Source: Candidatus Obscuribacter sp. (GTDB lineage Bacteria > Cyanobacteriota > Vampirovibrionia > Obscuribacterales > Obscuribacteraceae). Taken from it: a stretch of 36,595 bases of DNA. Positions 1-8,428 of this stretch are shown piece by piece. Positions within the stretch are counted from its first letter, which is position 1; every line of letters begins with the position of its first letter. The stretch covers positions 1 through 36,595 of the forward strand of contig JADYXS010000037.1 in assembly GCA_021772155.1 (NCBI GenBank), in the 5' to 3' direction. The notes below the pieces were generated by a model, which did not search any database, had not been told where the DNA came from, and was given only the letters and a program-made list of their open reading frames with translations. Made by a program: the position numbers and the translations under genes.

Positions 1-1253
1 CCAAGCGGAGTGTATTCCGCAAAAGGCACCAAGCGATACTTGATGTAGGGAGTTTCTGCCACAGACTGCGCCGAAAAGACGCGCACCACATCTGCAAAAC
101 CGCCGCTGGCCACCTCGCGCATTCCAAGAACGATATCTTTCTTCTCGGCAGCGGCAAGTTTAGCCAGCTCATTTTTGAGCGGCTCGAAACCACGCCGTTC
201 CCCGCCAATTACACCGGCCGGCAGAACCAATACACTAGCGCCCAATCCTTTGCATATTGACAGATAGCGTTCGGCAAACGCGGTGCCGCTCGCTTTTTGA
301 GACTGCTCTATAGGCATGTTGCCTTGAATGATGGCAATCGGTATCGCTGGAGCGAAATCTGTCGTGGCAGCAGCCCAGGCTTGCTTCGCCTTTGGAGTTT
401 GCTCGGGTAGTTGCTGTCCTTTTGGCCACTGCCAATAAGCAGGCATAGCTGCATCACGCAAGACTTCTCCGTGCCCCCATGAAGCCGATGCCAGCACAAG
501 AGCAGAGACAAGGACAACGTCGAAGAAGGCACCGAGCCGGTCTGAAAGTACGTCGGCCCGGCTGTATAGCTTCTGCGAGACATTTGCAACTTCTATCAAC
601 AGAGCTGCCAGAGCGCAGTTGAACAGCACCATAAGAAATTCGACTGACTGCGCGCCACCATAACGAGCAATCTGAATGATTTCCGGGACCCGCGCTTGAG
701 AGTACGCTAGTTGGTCAATTGGTACGCCGAGAAACATCGGCGATGGTGCCACGATCCATTGAAAGAAGATCCACATCAATGGCACGCTGATAAGAAATGG
801 GAATCGCGGGCGCTCGTAATGCGGCAGAAATCCGTTACGCATTGGCAGTGCAAAGACAAAGAGTGCAAACAAAGTTGTGAGCAATGACTGGTGCAGGGAC
901 TCAACAAACCAGACCTGGAGGGCAACGACCACGCTGAGCGGTCCTGTAATGCCAAACCAATCCAGCGGATGGAGGTCAACTAACCAGCGCAAGGCAACCA
1001 GATGATAAGCCAGCCCGAACAGCAAGCCCGTGAGGGCAGCGTCTGTTTTTGATCGGGCGCCATAGATCAGTAGGATCAAAGGCGCCAGGCAAACCCAACC
1101 CAGCCACCAAACTCCGTACCCGGCGCTTGAAAGGCCGAGCAGCGCGCCGCATATGACGGTTAAAGGCAGCTTCTCCAGCCAGCCCGCCCGTTCAAGCAGC
1201 GAGGGCGCGGGAGCTGATCCCGTCCGTTCACCAGAATATCCAAGAGTCTGCAT
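1..1253 (-). CDS. lnt: Apolipoprotein N-acyltransferase, C-terminus cut by window edge
   Basis: Lnt adds the third acyl chain to the N-terminal Cys of lipoproteins in the inner membrane. Reading the minus strand with codons ending at positions 3, 6, 9 and so on gives about 417 residues without a stop. Several hydrophobic segments come first (e.g. LPLTVICGALLGLSSAGYG), then the start of a carbon-nitrogen hydrolase domain. Family signatures seen are IAIIQGNMPIEQSQK (about 299-343) and IKYRLVPFAEYTPL (about 3-44), whose Lys (39-41) aligns with the catalytic Lys of E. coli Lnt. The Cys lies beyond the window. Oddity: the usual catalytic Glu (WPE motif) reads LVLPAG, with Ala at 216-218. The start is uncertain: ATG at 1253 or ATG at 1325, neither with a good Shine-Dalgarno. 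Confidence 0.85.
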   Translation of the reverse strand, partial: MQTLGYSGERTGSAPAPSLLERAGWLEKLPLTVICGALLGLSSAGYGVWWLGWVCLAPLILLIYGARSKTDAALTGLLFGLAYHLVALRWLVDLHPLDWFGITGPLSVVVALQVWFVESLHQSLLTTLFALFVFALPMRNGFLPHYERPRFPFLISVPLMWIFFQWIVAPSPMFLGVPIDQLAYSQARVPEIIQIARYGGAQSVEFLMVLFNCALAALLIEVANVSQKLYSRADVLSDRLGAFFDVVLVSALVLASASWGHGEVLRDAAMPAYWQWPKGQQLPEQTPKAKQAWAAATTDFAPAIPIAIIQGNMPIEQSQKASGTAFAERYLSICKGLGASVLVLPAGVIGGERRGFEPLKNELAKLAAAEKKDIVLGMREVASGGFADVVRVFSAQSVAETPYIKYRLVPFAEYTPL

Positions 1254-1624
1254 ACAGAGAGGAAAGTCTATCAGTTCTGCGGCCGTTAGGCGCCAATGTT
1301 CGTTGCAAAGCCGACTAACGGTCATATCTATACGGTATATTCCGCGGAAATAACTGCGATATGTAACGCAGGGTTTTAGCGGCGATTACGCCTCAATAAC
1401 GCACCGGGGACAGTGATTAACGTCGCGCGATGATGACAAAGCAGCCTCGCGGCATCTTTTTCCAATTGTCCCTGTTGGAAAACGGATTCCAAGATGAAGT
1501 TACGCGGCGTGAGATCCGCGTTAACGAGGGCGAATCTTGTGCCCGATTCCACACAGGCAAGTGCATAGAATCGCTGGTTCCACATTCAATTACCGCCTCG
1601 AATAATCGAAGTTGGAGGTTCAAA
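1254..1624. other. Divergent intergenic region between lnt and the TadG-like gene
   Basis: This stretch separates two outward-facing genes, so promoters for both should lie here. A small inverted repeat (ACGCGG, 8-nt loop, CCGCGT; about 1502-1521) is visible. The downstream reading frame is open back to an ATG at 1430, but the translated extension is not protein-like for this family and the real start has a clear ribosome site, so I treat 1430-1624 as non-coding. I see no RNA gene. Confidence 0.5.
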
Positions 1625-2671
1625 ATGATTCGCAGTGATAGAAGGATGGCAGAGCCGAGCAGAGCCAATCGCGGTTCAATAGTCGCTCTGGTTCCTGCGG
1701 GGATCCTGATGGCAGTTATAGGCATAGGCGCCTTCGCTCTCGATATAAGTCACAATGTCTCAGTAAGATCCGAACTGCAGAGCGCAACCGACGCCGCTGC
1801 GCTGGCTGGTGCACAAGACTTAATCAGTGCAAGCACCGAACGCAATGCAGATACCACGGCGCTGCTAATTGCGGCAGCCAATACGGCCGATGGCACTCCG
1901 ATAGACAATGCAACTACAAAAACAACAGTCACCTCAGAGACCAGTCCATGGGACAACTCCACCGATAGCGGCACGGTTCAAGTTGATGCAACCGTATCCG
2001 TAACCAATATGTTCGCCAAACTTTTCGGTCACAACAGCGACGATGTGCACGGGCATTCCATGGCTAAGTGCTGGAGATCGGTCACCGGCATCCGTTCAAA
2101 CGAGGGTTTCCCACTGATGGTCAGTCTTGACACAGCGCAGGGAAATCCAAAGCCTTTATACCAAATGAGCATCGGTGATAAATTCGATATTCACATCAAC
2201 AGTCAACAGTTCAAAAATGGAGCATGGACGGGTTTCACCACGAAGAACACCAACGCCAACTGGCTTAAGGCAGTAATGGACATGGCTCTTGGGTTCACAC
2301 CCGCAACGCCTGGTTACATACCAGGTGCAACAGTCGGCGACAGTCTCGAGCTTGGTAATGGCGTCATGGCTCAAAAAACCTTAGCTGAGCCGGCCTATGA
2401 ATCCCGATTGACCGACCCTAAATTCACCGTCGTAATTCCGGTAATGACAGGAGAGCCTCCATATAACCAAAACCGAAAAGCCGTTGGTTTCATCACGCTG
2501 CACATCGATAGTGTCTCCAAAAACAAAAGCGGCGGTGAAGTAGAAACACTGCATGCCACCATAGTGAAGGGGATAGTCAAAGGCACAGGCGGAATACCGG
2601 CTGCAGGAAATTCGGCCGTAAGCCAAGGCATGAATAACATATCTGCAGGTACGGTGCAGCTAGTCCAATAG
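1625..2671 (+). CDS. TadE/TadG-like (Flp pilus-type) membrane-anchored protein
   Basis: The protein has 348 residues from the ATG at 1625, which has a good GGAGG at 1614-1618. The N-terminal 60 residues are the typical TadG/TadE-like leader. There is a basic stretch, then a hydrophobic segment (GSIVALVPAGILMAVIGIGA), then ALDISHNVSVRSELQSATDA and AALAGAQ, matching the family pattern of one membrane helix followed by an Asp and an Ala-rich LQ-x-AADAAALAGA helix. Such proteins are exported minor pseudopilin-like or Flp pilus-associated components. The remaining 280 residues resemble nothing I recognise; they are Thr/Ser-rich and probably extracytoplasmic. No other tad genes are in the window, so a pilus role is not supported here. 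A strong terminator follows at 2700. Confidence 0.7.
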   Translation: MIRSDRRMAEPSRANRGSIVALVPAGILMAVIGIGAFALDISHNVSVRSELQSATDAAALAGAQDLISASTERNADTTALLIAAANTADGTPIDNATTKTTVTSETSPWDNSTDSGTVQVDATVSVTNMFAKLFGHNSDDVHGHSMAKCWRSVTGIRSNEGFPLMVSLDTAQGNPKPLYQMSIGDKFDIHINSQQFKNGAWTGFTTKNTNANWLKAVMDMALGFTPATPGYIPGATVGDSLELGNGVMAQKTLAEPAYESRLTDPKFTVVIPVMTGEPPYNQNRKAVGFITLHIDSVSKNKSGGEVETLHATIVKGIVKGTGGIPAAGNSAVSQGMNNISAGTVQLVQ

Positions 2672-2699
2672 CTATACGCCTTGTTCAAGACTATGCCAG

Positions 2700-2739
2700 A
2701 ACCGCATTCGGTGCTAAACTCCGAATGCGGTTTCTTATT
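2700..2739 (+). terminator. Rho-independent terminator after the TadG-like gene
   Basis: A perfect stem, ACCGCATTCGG (2701-2711) pairing with CCGAATGCGGT (2721-2731), has a 9-nt loop and is followed by the T-rich run TTCTTATTT. It ends only 13 bp before the ruvC start codon, so ruvC either needs a promoter inside this hairpin region or depends on readthrough. Confidence 0.8.
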
Positions 2740-2752
2740 TAGGCGGGTGGGG

Positions 2753-3280
2753 ATGCGGATATTTGGCGTTGATCCAGGCACTGCCACCACCGGCTACGGA
2801 GTACTCGACGTCATCGGTTCCCACCAGTTCCACTACATTGCTTCAGGAATTATTCAAACTAAAAAAGACCGCACCATGGCGGAACGGCTCGGTATCATTC
2901 GAGCAGATATTCTCTGCTTACTCGAAGAGTACAAGCCGGAGATCCTGGTGATCGAACAGCTTTTCTTCTTTCGCAACGTATCCACGGCCATTCCAGTTGC
3001 CCAAGCTCGTGGAGTCATTCTGGAAGCAGCGAACTCCCACTGCTTACCTATTTTCGAGTACACGCCCATGCAGGTAAAGCTGAACATAACGGGCTTCGGC
3101 AAAGCCGACAAAAAGATGGTGCAATTTTCAGTGGCAAAACTGCTGGGACACGAGAGCATAATCAGGCCAGACGATGCCGCAGATGCAGTGGCATTGGCGA
3201 TTTGTCACGCACGTCTCAACCTGGCCGGTGTTCAACCACCATTATCACCGAGTCCGAAAGGAACCCAGCCTGTGCGCTGA
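2753..3280 (+). CDS. ruvC: Crossover junction endodeoxyribonuclease RuvC
   Basis: RuvC cuts Holliday junctions symmetrically with RuvAB during recombinational repair. The protein has 175 residues from the ATG at 2753, preceded by a G-rich GGGTGGGG. The four acidic catalytic residues of the RNase H-like fold are visible: D7 in FGVDPGTATTGYG, E68 in ILVIEQLFFF, and D141 and D144 in PDDAADAVALAICHA. The frame is open to 2681, but that extension lies across the upstream terminator and is not conserved-looking. The C-terminal tail (about 16 residues, VQPPLSPSPKGTQPVR) lies in DNA shared with the convergent gene. ruvA and ruvB are not in the window. Confidence 0.93.
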   Translation: MRIFGVDPGTATTGYGVLDVIGSHQFHYIASGIIQTKKDRTMAERLGIIRADILCLLEEYKPEILVIEQLFFFRNVSTAIPVAQARGVILEAANSHCLPIFEYTPMQVKLNITGFGKADKKMVQFSVAKLLGHESIIRPDDAADAVALAICHARLNLAGVQPPLSPSPKGTQPVR

Positions 3281-4176
3281 TGTCCAAACGAGAAAGTATC
3301 GGGATAGCAAATTTCAGCGATGATTTCCAGTGAATCCACGAGCCTGGGACCTGGTCGATTGAAGTACTGATTACCATCGGCTACATAAACGCGGTTCTCG
3401 CGAACAGCTTTGATCTGCGAAAAGCCCGGGCGATTAGTCAGGAAATGCATGTCCTGTAATGTTCTCGGGATGTCAAAACCGCAAGGGGCGACAATTATCA
3501 CGCCTGGATCGGCCCGGAGGAAATCGTCCCACGAAAGTGGCGCCGAATGGCGGCCTATTTCGCCAAACACATTGATTGCACCAGCCATTTCAACAAGCTC
3601 CGGCATCCAGTTGCCACCTGCCATCAACGGATCTATCCATTCTACGTAAGCGCACCTGAGTGGGCGATACACTGTCTTGCCCTTTTTGGCAATTGCTTCC
3701 ATCCGATTCTTGAGCGTATCGATCAAAAGTGCCCCGGCTGAAGGCATGGACAGAGCGTTCGCCACTGCAGTGATGTCACGCCAGACGTCGGCCAATTTAT
3801 TGGGCTCAAGTGAAATAATCTTCGGCTGCGATTTGATTAGGTCGCAAGCGGCTTCTTCCACGTCACGCAAGCTGACGGCGCAAACCTCGCACTGCGATTG
3901 GGTAATAATGTGCGTCGGGCTAAGGCTGTCCAGCAACGCGGCATCCACTTGGTAAACGCTCAGGGCTTCTTGAAGAATGCCTTTAACCTTGAGATCGATT
4001 TCAAGACTGGTGCCGCTGGTATCGAATTTGGGTGAAGTCGTCACTGGCAACTTTAAAACATCAGCAGGGTAGTCGCATTCGTGTGACCGACCAACCATTT
4101 GATTGCGCAAACCCAGAGCGCAGACGATTTCTGTTGCACTTGCTATCAGGGATACGATTCTCAAAGGCTGGTTCAT
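3232..4176 (-). CDS. Cobalamin-type (BtuF/TroA-like) substrate-binding protein without signal peptide
   Basis: The protein has 314 residues. RIVSLIASATEIVCALG at the start, GRSHECDYP near residue 35, SPTHIITQSQCEVCAVS near residue 90 and VIIVAPCGFD near the C-terminal third match the BtuF-like cobalamin/metal-chelate binding family of bilobed periplasmic proteins. No N-terminal signal peptide is visible, so either export uses another route or the protein is cytoplasmic. Many genomes carry such leaderless versions annotated simply as cobalamin-binding protein. No permease or ATPase gene lies beside it. Its last 16 codons overlap the end of ruvC on the other strand by 49 bp. The ATG at 4176 has no evident Shine-Dalgarno. 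Ligand identity is inferred from family resemblance only. Confidence 0.75.
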   Translation of the reverse strand: MNQPLRIVSLIASATEIVCALGLRNQMVGRSHECDYPADVLKLPVTTSPKFDTSGTSLEIDLKVKGILQEALSVYQVDAALLDSLSPTHIITQSQCEVCAVSLRDVEEAACDLIKSQPKIISLEPNKLADVWRDITAVANALSMPSAGALLIDTLKNRMEAIAKKGKTVYRPLRCAYVEWIDPLMAGGNWMPELVEMAGAINVFGEIGRHSAPLSWDDFLRADPGVIIVAPCGFDIPRTLQDMHFLTNRPGFSQIKAVRENRVYVADGNQYFNRPGPRLVDSLEIIAEICYPDTFSFGHQRTGWVPFGLGDNGG

Positions 4177-4727
4177 ACTGATTGTGGTATTTTGTCGTCG
4201 TCGGAGAGTTTGACTTTAAAGGCGTTATGGACGCTGCAACAATGCCTACGTGGGTCCAAGCCAGAAACAAAGAAGCGGCAGGCGGTCGGAAGCAAAGAGC
4301 ATCGAATGTCTTTGAAGGGACAGAAGTCTGACAAAAGGCAAGTATAGCTGGAATAGAGATCCTTAGGCTGAGCGTTTCACCTAACGCTGACCAACTGATA
4401 CCGGAATCCTTTGCTGTGGTCGGAAATCACAACTGGTCGGAGACGGCCGCCCCCACGTCTCTCCCTTATCAGATTGGATGGCAGCAGTCGAAAGCAGGAA
4501 GATTTGATTTCTTTTTCTCCACCACCACGAAGGTGCTGATGCCCTATGTAAGGCGATACCAGTTTTGGTGCTAAATGGTGGCAGCAAGAAACTTTCTCGT
4601 AGCACCAATTGTCGTTCGAGAGTGGCGAGCCGCCTGAAGGTGGCAAACTGCATCGCGTCTCAAAGAGGGATCGATAATTCCTCTGGATTCCTTTCTCGAA
4701 CTACATTTCAAGTACCAGAACATTTCT

Positions 4728-4757
4728 TTGACAACTGAGACCGTGAGGGATTCTTAT
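4728..4757 (+). promoter_or_regulatory. Candidate sigma70-type promoter
   Basis: A consensus -35 TTGACA (4728-4733) is followed, after 18 bp, by TCTTAT as a weak -10. It lies about 290 bp before the treS start and is the best match I noticed in this leader. Without transcript data this remains a guess. Confidence 0.25.
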
Positions 4758-4860
4758 TCATCTGCGCACAGTGTCCATATTGACATCGATGGACGCCGAG
4801 AAAGCATGTCTGTGTTGGCTCTATCAATTCCCACCATAAACAGCTACTTGAATATCGTTT

Positions 4861-4875
4861 CCTTATAAAATAAGG
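4861..4875. promoter_or_regulatory. AT-rich dyad, possible operator
   Basis: CCTTAT and ATAAGG are arranged as a perfect inverted repeat around AAA. The size and symmetry are like a regulator binding site, but no regulator is identified. Confidence 0.2.
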
Positions 4876-4996
4876 CACTTCATACTTGTTTTTCTTGGCA
4901 ACTCGATCGTGGAATCCAGCAAGCTTTCAAAAAACACGCCGAAAGAACGGGAACTGTTTTTTCCTTCCCGTGCCGTGGCTGGGTCCTGCCAAACCC

Positions 4997-5017
4997 GGGT
5001 GGTGCCCAGCACCACCC
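4997..5017 (+). promoter_or_regulatory. Hairpin in the treS leader
   Basis: GGGTGGTG (4997-5004) pairs with CACCACCC (5010-5017) around the loop CCCAG, an 8-bp GC-rich stem ending 30 nt before the treS ATG. No T-tract follows, so it is not a standard terminator. The treS ribosome site region (5038-5044, CGGGTGG) repeats the 5' arm GGGTGG, so the CACCACCC arm could pair with either copy; such pairing would mask the ribosome site. Confidence 0.4.
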
Positions 5018-5047
5018 CTACGCATCGTCATTTAGTACGGGTGGTTC

Positions 5048-8000
5048 ATGGGTAGTCCAACAAATAGTCTCTGGTACAAAGATTCGCTCATTTACCAGTT
5101 ACACATCAAATCGTTCTTCGACAGCAACGCGGACGGCTACGGCGATATCCGCGGACTGATTGAAAAACTCGACTACATCCAAGATCTCGGTGTCGATTGT
5201 ATTTGGGTGCTACCTTTTTATCCGTCTCCGCTGAAAGATGACGGATACGATATCGCGGACTACGAAAGTATCAACCCCGTTTATGGAAGTGAATCCGACT
5301 TCCGTAAGCTACTGCGCGAGGCGCATCGACGAGGGCTTAAGGTGGTGACTGAGCTGGTCATCAATCACACTTCCGATCAGCATCCGTGGTTTCAATCCGC
5401 CCGTTACGCGCCGGCAGGTTCGCCAGAACGGGACTTTTATGTCTGGAGCCCAACGGACCAGAAGTACACAGACGCGCGAGTCATTTTCATTGACTACGAG
5501 AAATCTAACTGGACGTGGGATCCAGTTGCAAACGCTTTCTACTGGCACCGATTTTTCAGTCACCAACCAGAGCTGAACTTCGATAATCCTCAAGTTTTTG
5601 AATCTATAGTCGACGTGATGCGCAAATGGCTCGACATGGGCGTTGATGGACTCAGGCTGGATGCAATTCCCTACCTGATTGAGCGGGAAGGCACCAATTG
5701 CGAGAATCTTCCAGAGACGCACATAATTCTCAAGAACATGCGAAAGGTTCTGGACGAACACTATCCGGATCGAATCTTCCTTGCTGAAGCCAATCAGTGG
5801 CCATCAGAAGTTCGAGAGTATTTCGGTGATGGCGACGAATGCCAGATGGCGTTTCACTTTCCTGTAATGCCTCGATTGTATATGGCGTTGCATTTGGAAG
5901 ACAGACACCCGATAACGGATATTCTTAGGCAAACTCCGGAGATTCCAGATAACTGCCAGTGGGCGATGTTCCTGCGCAATCATGATGAATTGACACTGGA
6001 AATGGTGACAGACGAGGAGCGCGATTATATGTATCGCGCTTACGCAACGCATCCGCTCATGCGCATCAACGTGGGCATTCGCCGAAGACTGGCTCCACTC
6101 ATGGAGTACAGCCGTCCGCGAATTCAGCTTATGAACGGTCTTCTCTTTTCATTGCCCGGCACACCAGTCATTTATTATGGCGATGAAATCGGCATGGGCG
6201 ATAACGTTTATTTGAACGATCGAAATGGTGTCCGCACTCCGATGCAGTGGAGTTCCGATCGTAACGCCGGTTTTTCGAAGGCACCATTTGCACAACTTTA
6301 TTTGCCACCATTAATGGATCCGATCACCGGCTATCAGGCTGTGAACGTGGAAGCGCAACAGCTGGACCCGTCTTCTTTGCTCAATTGGATGAAAACAATC
6401 ATCAAGTTGAGAAAGGGACACAAAGTATTTGGCAGAGGCACCATCGACCTGGTTGCTCCATCCAACCGCAAGGTTCTGGCTTTCATTCGCAAATACGAAG
6501 AAGAAACAGTGCTTGTCGTTGCGAACCTTTCCAGGCATCCTCAATCTTTTGAATTGGATCTGAAGGACTACGCAGGAATCAGCCCCATTGAGATGTTCGG
6601 TCTGACCAGCTTTCATCCAATTACCACCGCGCCATACGTTCTAACACTGGGACCTTATGAATTTTATTGGCTGCTTTTGTCGTATGCGCCCGATACGCTG
6701 CCACCACAACTGCAAGCGCCAGAACAAGCAACGCCTGTAGAGACAGCAGTTAATGCGCGCACTGCAATCAGAATCATCGATTCAAAAGCAGAAAACGTCT
6801 GGAAAGACCTCATTAGCGGATCGCTGCAAAAACGGCTGGAAAAGGATGTGCTGCCCTGGTATCTCAGTCGCCAGCGATGGTTCGCGCGAAAGTCGGCTCG
6901 CATAACAGGCACGCGCATTATTGATTGGACTCCAATCAAAATTCCAGCGGAAGAAGGCGGAATATTCATCGTCGAAGTCGAGACCTCAGATGGTATCAAA
7001 GACGAATATGCGCTGCACCTGGCTCTGGCAAGCGGTTATCGATCAAAACAAATCATCGAGCACACACCGGAGCACGTGCTAGCGGACATCCGTTGTCGCT
7101 CCGAGAGCTTCGCAGTTTATGAAGCGACCCAAAGCGACGCTTACTGCCGAACACTTCTAGGCGCCATCAACAGCAATAAGAAGATACCTTCTCAGCACGG
7201 AGCACTAGAGTTCGAAAAGACCTCAGTCTATGGAAAACTCGCCGGCAATAAGTCCGGGCTAAACATCAAGCGCCTCAGCAGTGAACAGAGCAACTCCAGC
7301 ATCATCTTCGGGGAAGAGTTCATCATGAAGCTCTACCGGCGTTTGCAGCCTGGAGTAAACCCGGATTATGAAGTCGGGCGCTTCCTGGCGGAAAAGACTT
7401 CTTTCCGTCACAGCCCGGCAGTGGCAGGTTCCATCACCTACACGGAAGAAAAGAGCAAAGACCTGTACATGGTCGGCTTGTTACAGCAGTTCCTCAGCAA
7501 CCAGGGTGATGGCTGGTCCTACTCGATAGAAGAATTGCGTCGTTTCTACGAACGAGCGGAAACACACAGCTACATGCTCGGCTCCCTGGTGGAAAAGAAG
7601 GGCAGCCTACAACAACTGGTCAATCGGGAGATTCCAGAAGAAGCAGAAAGCATGCTTGGCATTTACCTGAGCGAAGTTACAGGACTCGGACGGAGAACTG
7701 GTGAACTCCACGTAGCTTTGGCTTCCGATAAAAAGGATCCGGCATTCAAGCCGGAGAAAATGACGAAGGAGGAAGTTGCTCAAACGATTGCGGAAATTCA
7801 ACGCAATATCGAGCAAACTTTCTCATTGCTCCAAAGCCGTCGAGCCAGTGTTAACACCGATTTGCAACCGAAAGTCGATGAACTGATTGCGTACAAGCCC
7901 CAGTTGCTTACGTTGGTTGAACAACTGAAGCTCGCCCGGACCGACCTTATCAAGACGCGCTGTCACGGAGACTACCATCTTGGGCAGGTCTTGAATGCAT

Positions 8001-8428
8001 TTGGAGACTTCATAATCCTTGACTTCGAAGGCGAACCGGGACGGTCACTAGCTGCTCGCGTCCAAAAACAATCGCCGCTGAAAGACGTAGCTGGGATGCT
8101 GCGCTCGTTCAGCTATGCTTCGTACGCCAGCTTGTTCATCTTCGCCCACAATCGGTCCGATGAATTGGAGAAGTTCATCCCTTGGGCTCAGGTGTGCGAA
8201 ACTTGGGTATCAGTTGCATTTATGCAGGGGTATCTGGCAAGCACCCAGGGGCAGCCGTTTCTCCCACCTACAGAATCGGAAATTTTCGAGATGCTGCTAC
8301 CATTCTTGATTGATAAGGCCGTTTACGAGATTAACTACGAAGTAAACAACCGCCCCGATTGGTTGGGAATCCCGGTAACCAGCTTACTTGAAGATCTGAA
8401 AAGCAGTTTTAACGCAGGAGCCAAATAA
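5048..8428 (+). CDS. treS: Trehalose synthase-maltokinase fusion (TreS-Mak)
   Basis: This 1126-residue two-domain protein interconverts maltose and trehalose and phosphorylates maltose to maltose-1-phosphate, the donor for GlgE-type alpha-glucan synthesis. Residues 1 to about 560 are a GH13 Tre[17 protein letters not shown] near the start, nucleophile D205 in [10 protein letters not shown], acid/base E247 in FLAEANQW, and D313 in LRNHDEL. Residues from about 590 to the end are maltokinase: [14 protein letters not shown] at the domain start, [10 protein letters not shown] near 972 as catalytic loop, and DFEGEP near 992 as metal-binding motif. Both halves look intact. Its stop overlaps the glgB start (TAATG), so the two are surely translated together. 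No glgE is present in the window. Confidence 0.95.
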   Translation: MGSPTNSLWYKDSLIYQLHIKSFFDSNADGYGDIRGLIEKLDYIQDLGVDCIWVLPFYPSPLKDDGYDIADYESINPVYGSESDFRKLLREAHRRGLKVVTELVINHTSDQHPWFQSARYAPAGSPERDFYVWSPTDQKYTDARVIFIDYEKSNWTWDPVANAFYWHRFFSHQPELNFDNPQVFESIVDVMRKWLDMGVDGLRLDAIPYLIEREGTNCENLPETHIILKNMRKVLDEHYPDRIFLAEANQWPSEVREYFGDGDECQMAFHFPVMPRLYMALHLEDRHPITDILRQTPEIPDNCQWAMFLRNHDELTLEMVTDEERDYMYRAYATHPLMRINVGIRRRLAPLMEYSRPRIQLMNGLLFSLPGTPVIYYGDEIGMGDNVYLNDRNGVRTPMQWSSDRNAGFSKAPFAQLYLPPLMDPITGYQAVNVEAQQLDPSSLLNWMKTIIKLRKGHKVFGRGTIDLVAPSNRKVLAFIRKYEEETVLVVANLSRHPQSFELDLKDYAGISPIEMFGLTSFHPITTAPYVLTLGPYEFYWLLLSYAPDTLPPQLQAPEQATPVETAVNARTAIRIIDSKAENVWKDLISGSLQKRLEKDVLPWYLSRQRWFARKSARITGTRIIDWTPIKIPAEEGGIFIVEVETSDGIKDEYALHLALASGYRSKQIIEHTPEHVLADIRCRSESFAVYEATQSDAYCRTLLGAINSNKKIPSQHGALEFEKTSVYGKLAGNKSGLNIKRLSSEQSNSSIIFGEEFIMKLYRRLQPGVNPDYEVGRFLAEKTSFRHSPAVAGSITYTEEKSKDLYMVGLLQQFLSNQGDGWSYSIEELRRFYERAETHSYMLGSLVEKKGSLQQLVNREIPEEAESMLGIYLSEVTGLGRRTGELHVALASDKKDPAFKPEKMTKEEVAQTIAEIQRNIEQTFSLLQSRRASVNTDLQPKVDELIAYKPQLLTLVEQLKLARTDLIKTRCHGDYHLGQVLNAFGDFIILDFEGEPGRSLAARVQKQSPLKDVAGMLRSFSYASYASLFIFAHNRSDELEKFIPWAQVCETWVSVAFMQGYLASTQGQPFLPPTESEIFEMLLPFLIDKAVYEINYEVNNRPDWLGIPVTSLLEDLKSSFNAGAK

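Larger units (their letters stand above)
4177..5047. other. Long non-coding region upstream of treS-glgB
   Basis: About 870 bp lie between the divergent cobalamin-binding gene and treS. The minus-strand open frames at 4377-4653 have no protein-like composition and no ribosome site, and I see no tRNA or known RNA. A candidate promoter at 4728, a dyad at 4861 and a hairpin just before the treS start are the only structures I can point to; they are listed separately. The length suggests a long, possibly regulatory, 5' leader for the glycogen/trehalose operon. Confidence 0.5.

Noticed and set aside
1430-1624. 65-residue N-terminal extension of the TadG-like protein
   Set aside because: The ATG at 1625 has a clear GGAGG at the right spacing and starts the typical leader; the extension looks like chance open frame.
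4377-4653. Two overlapping minus-strand ORFs of about 90 residues in the treS leader
   Set aside because: Composition is not protein-like, there is no start signal, and the two frames overlap each other.
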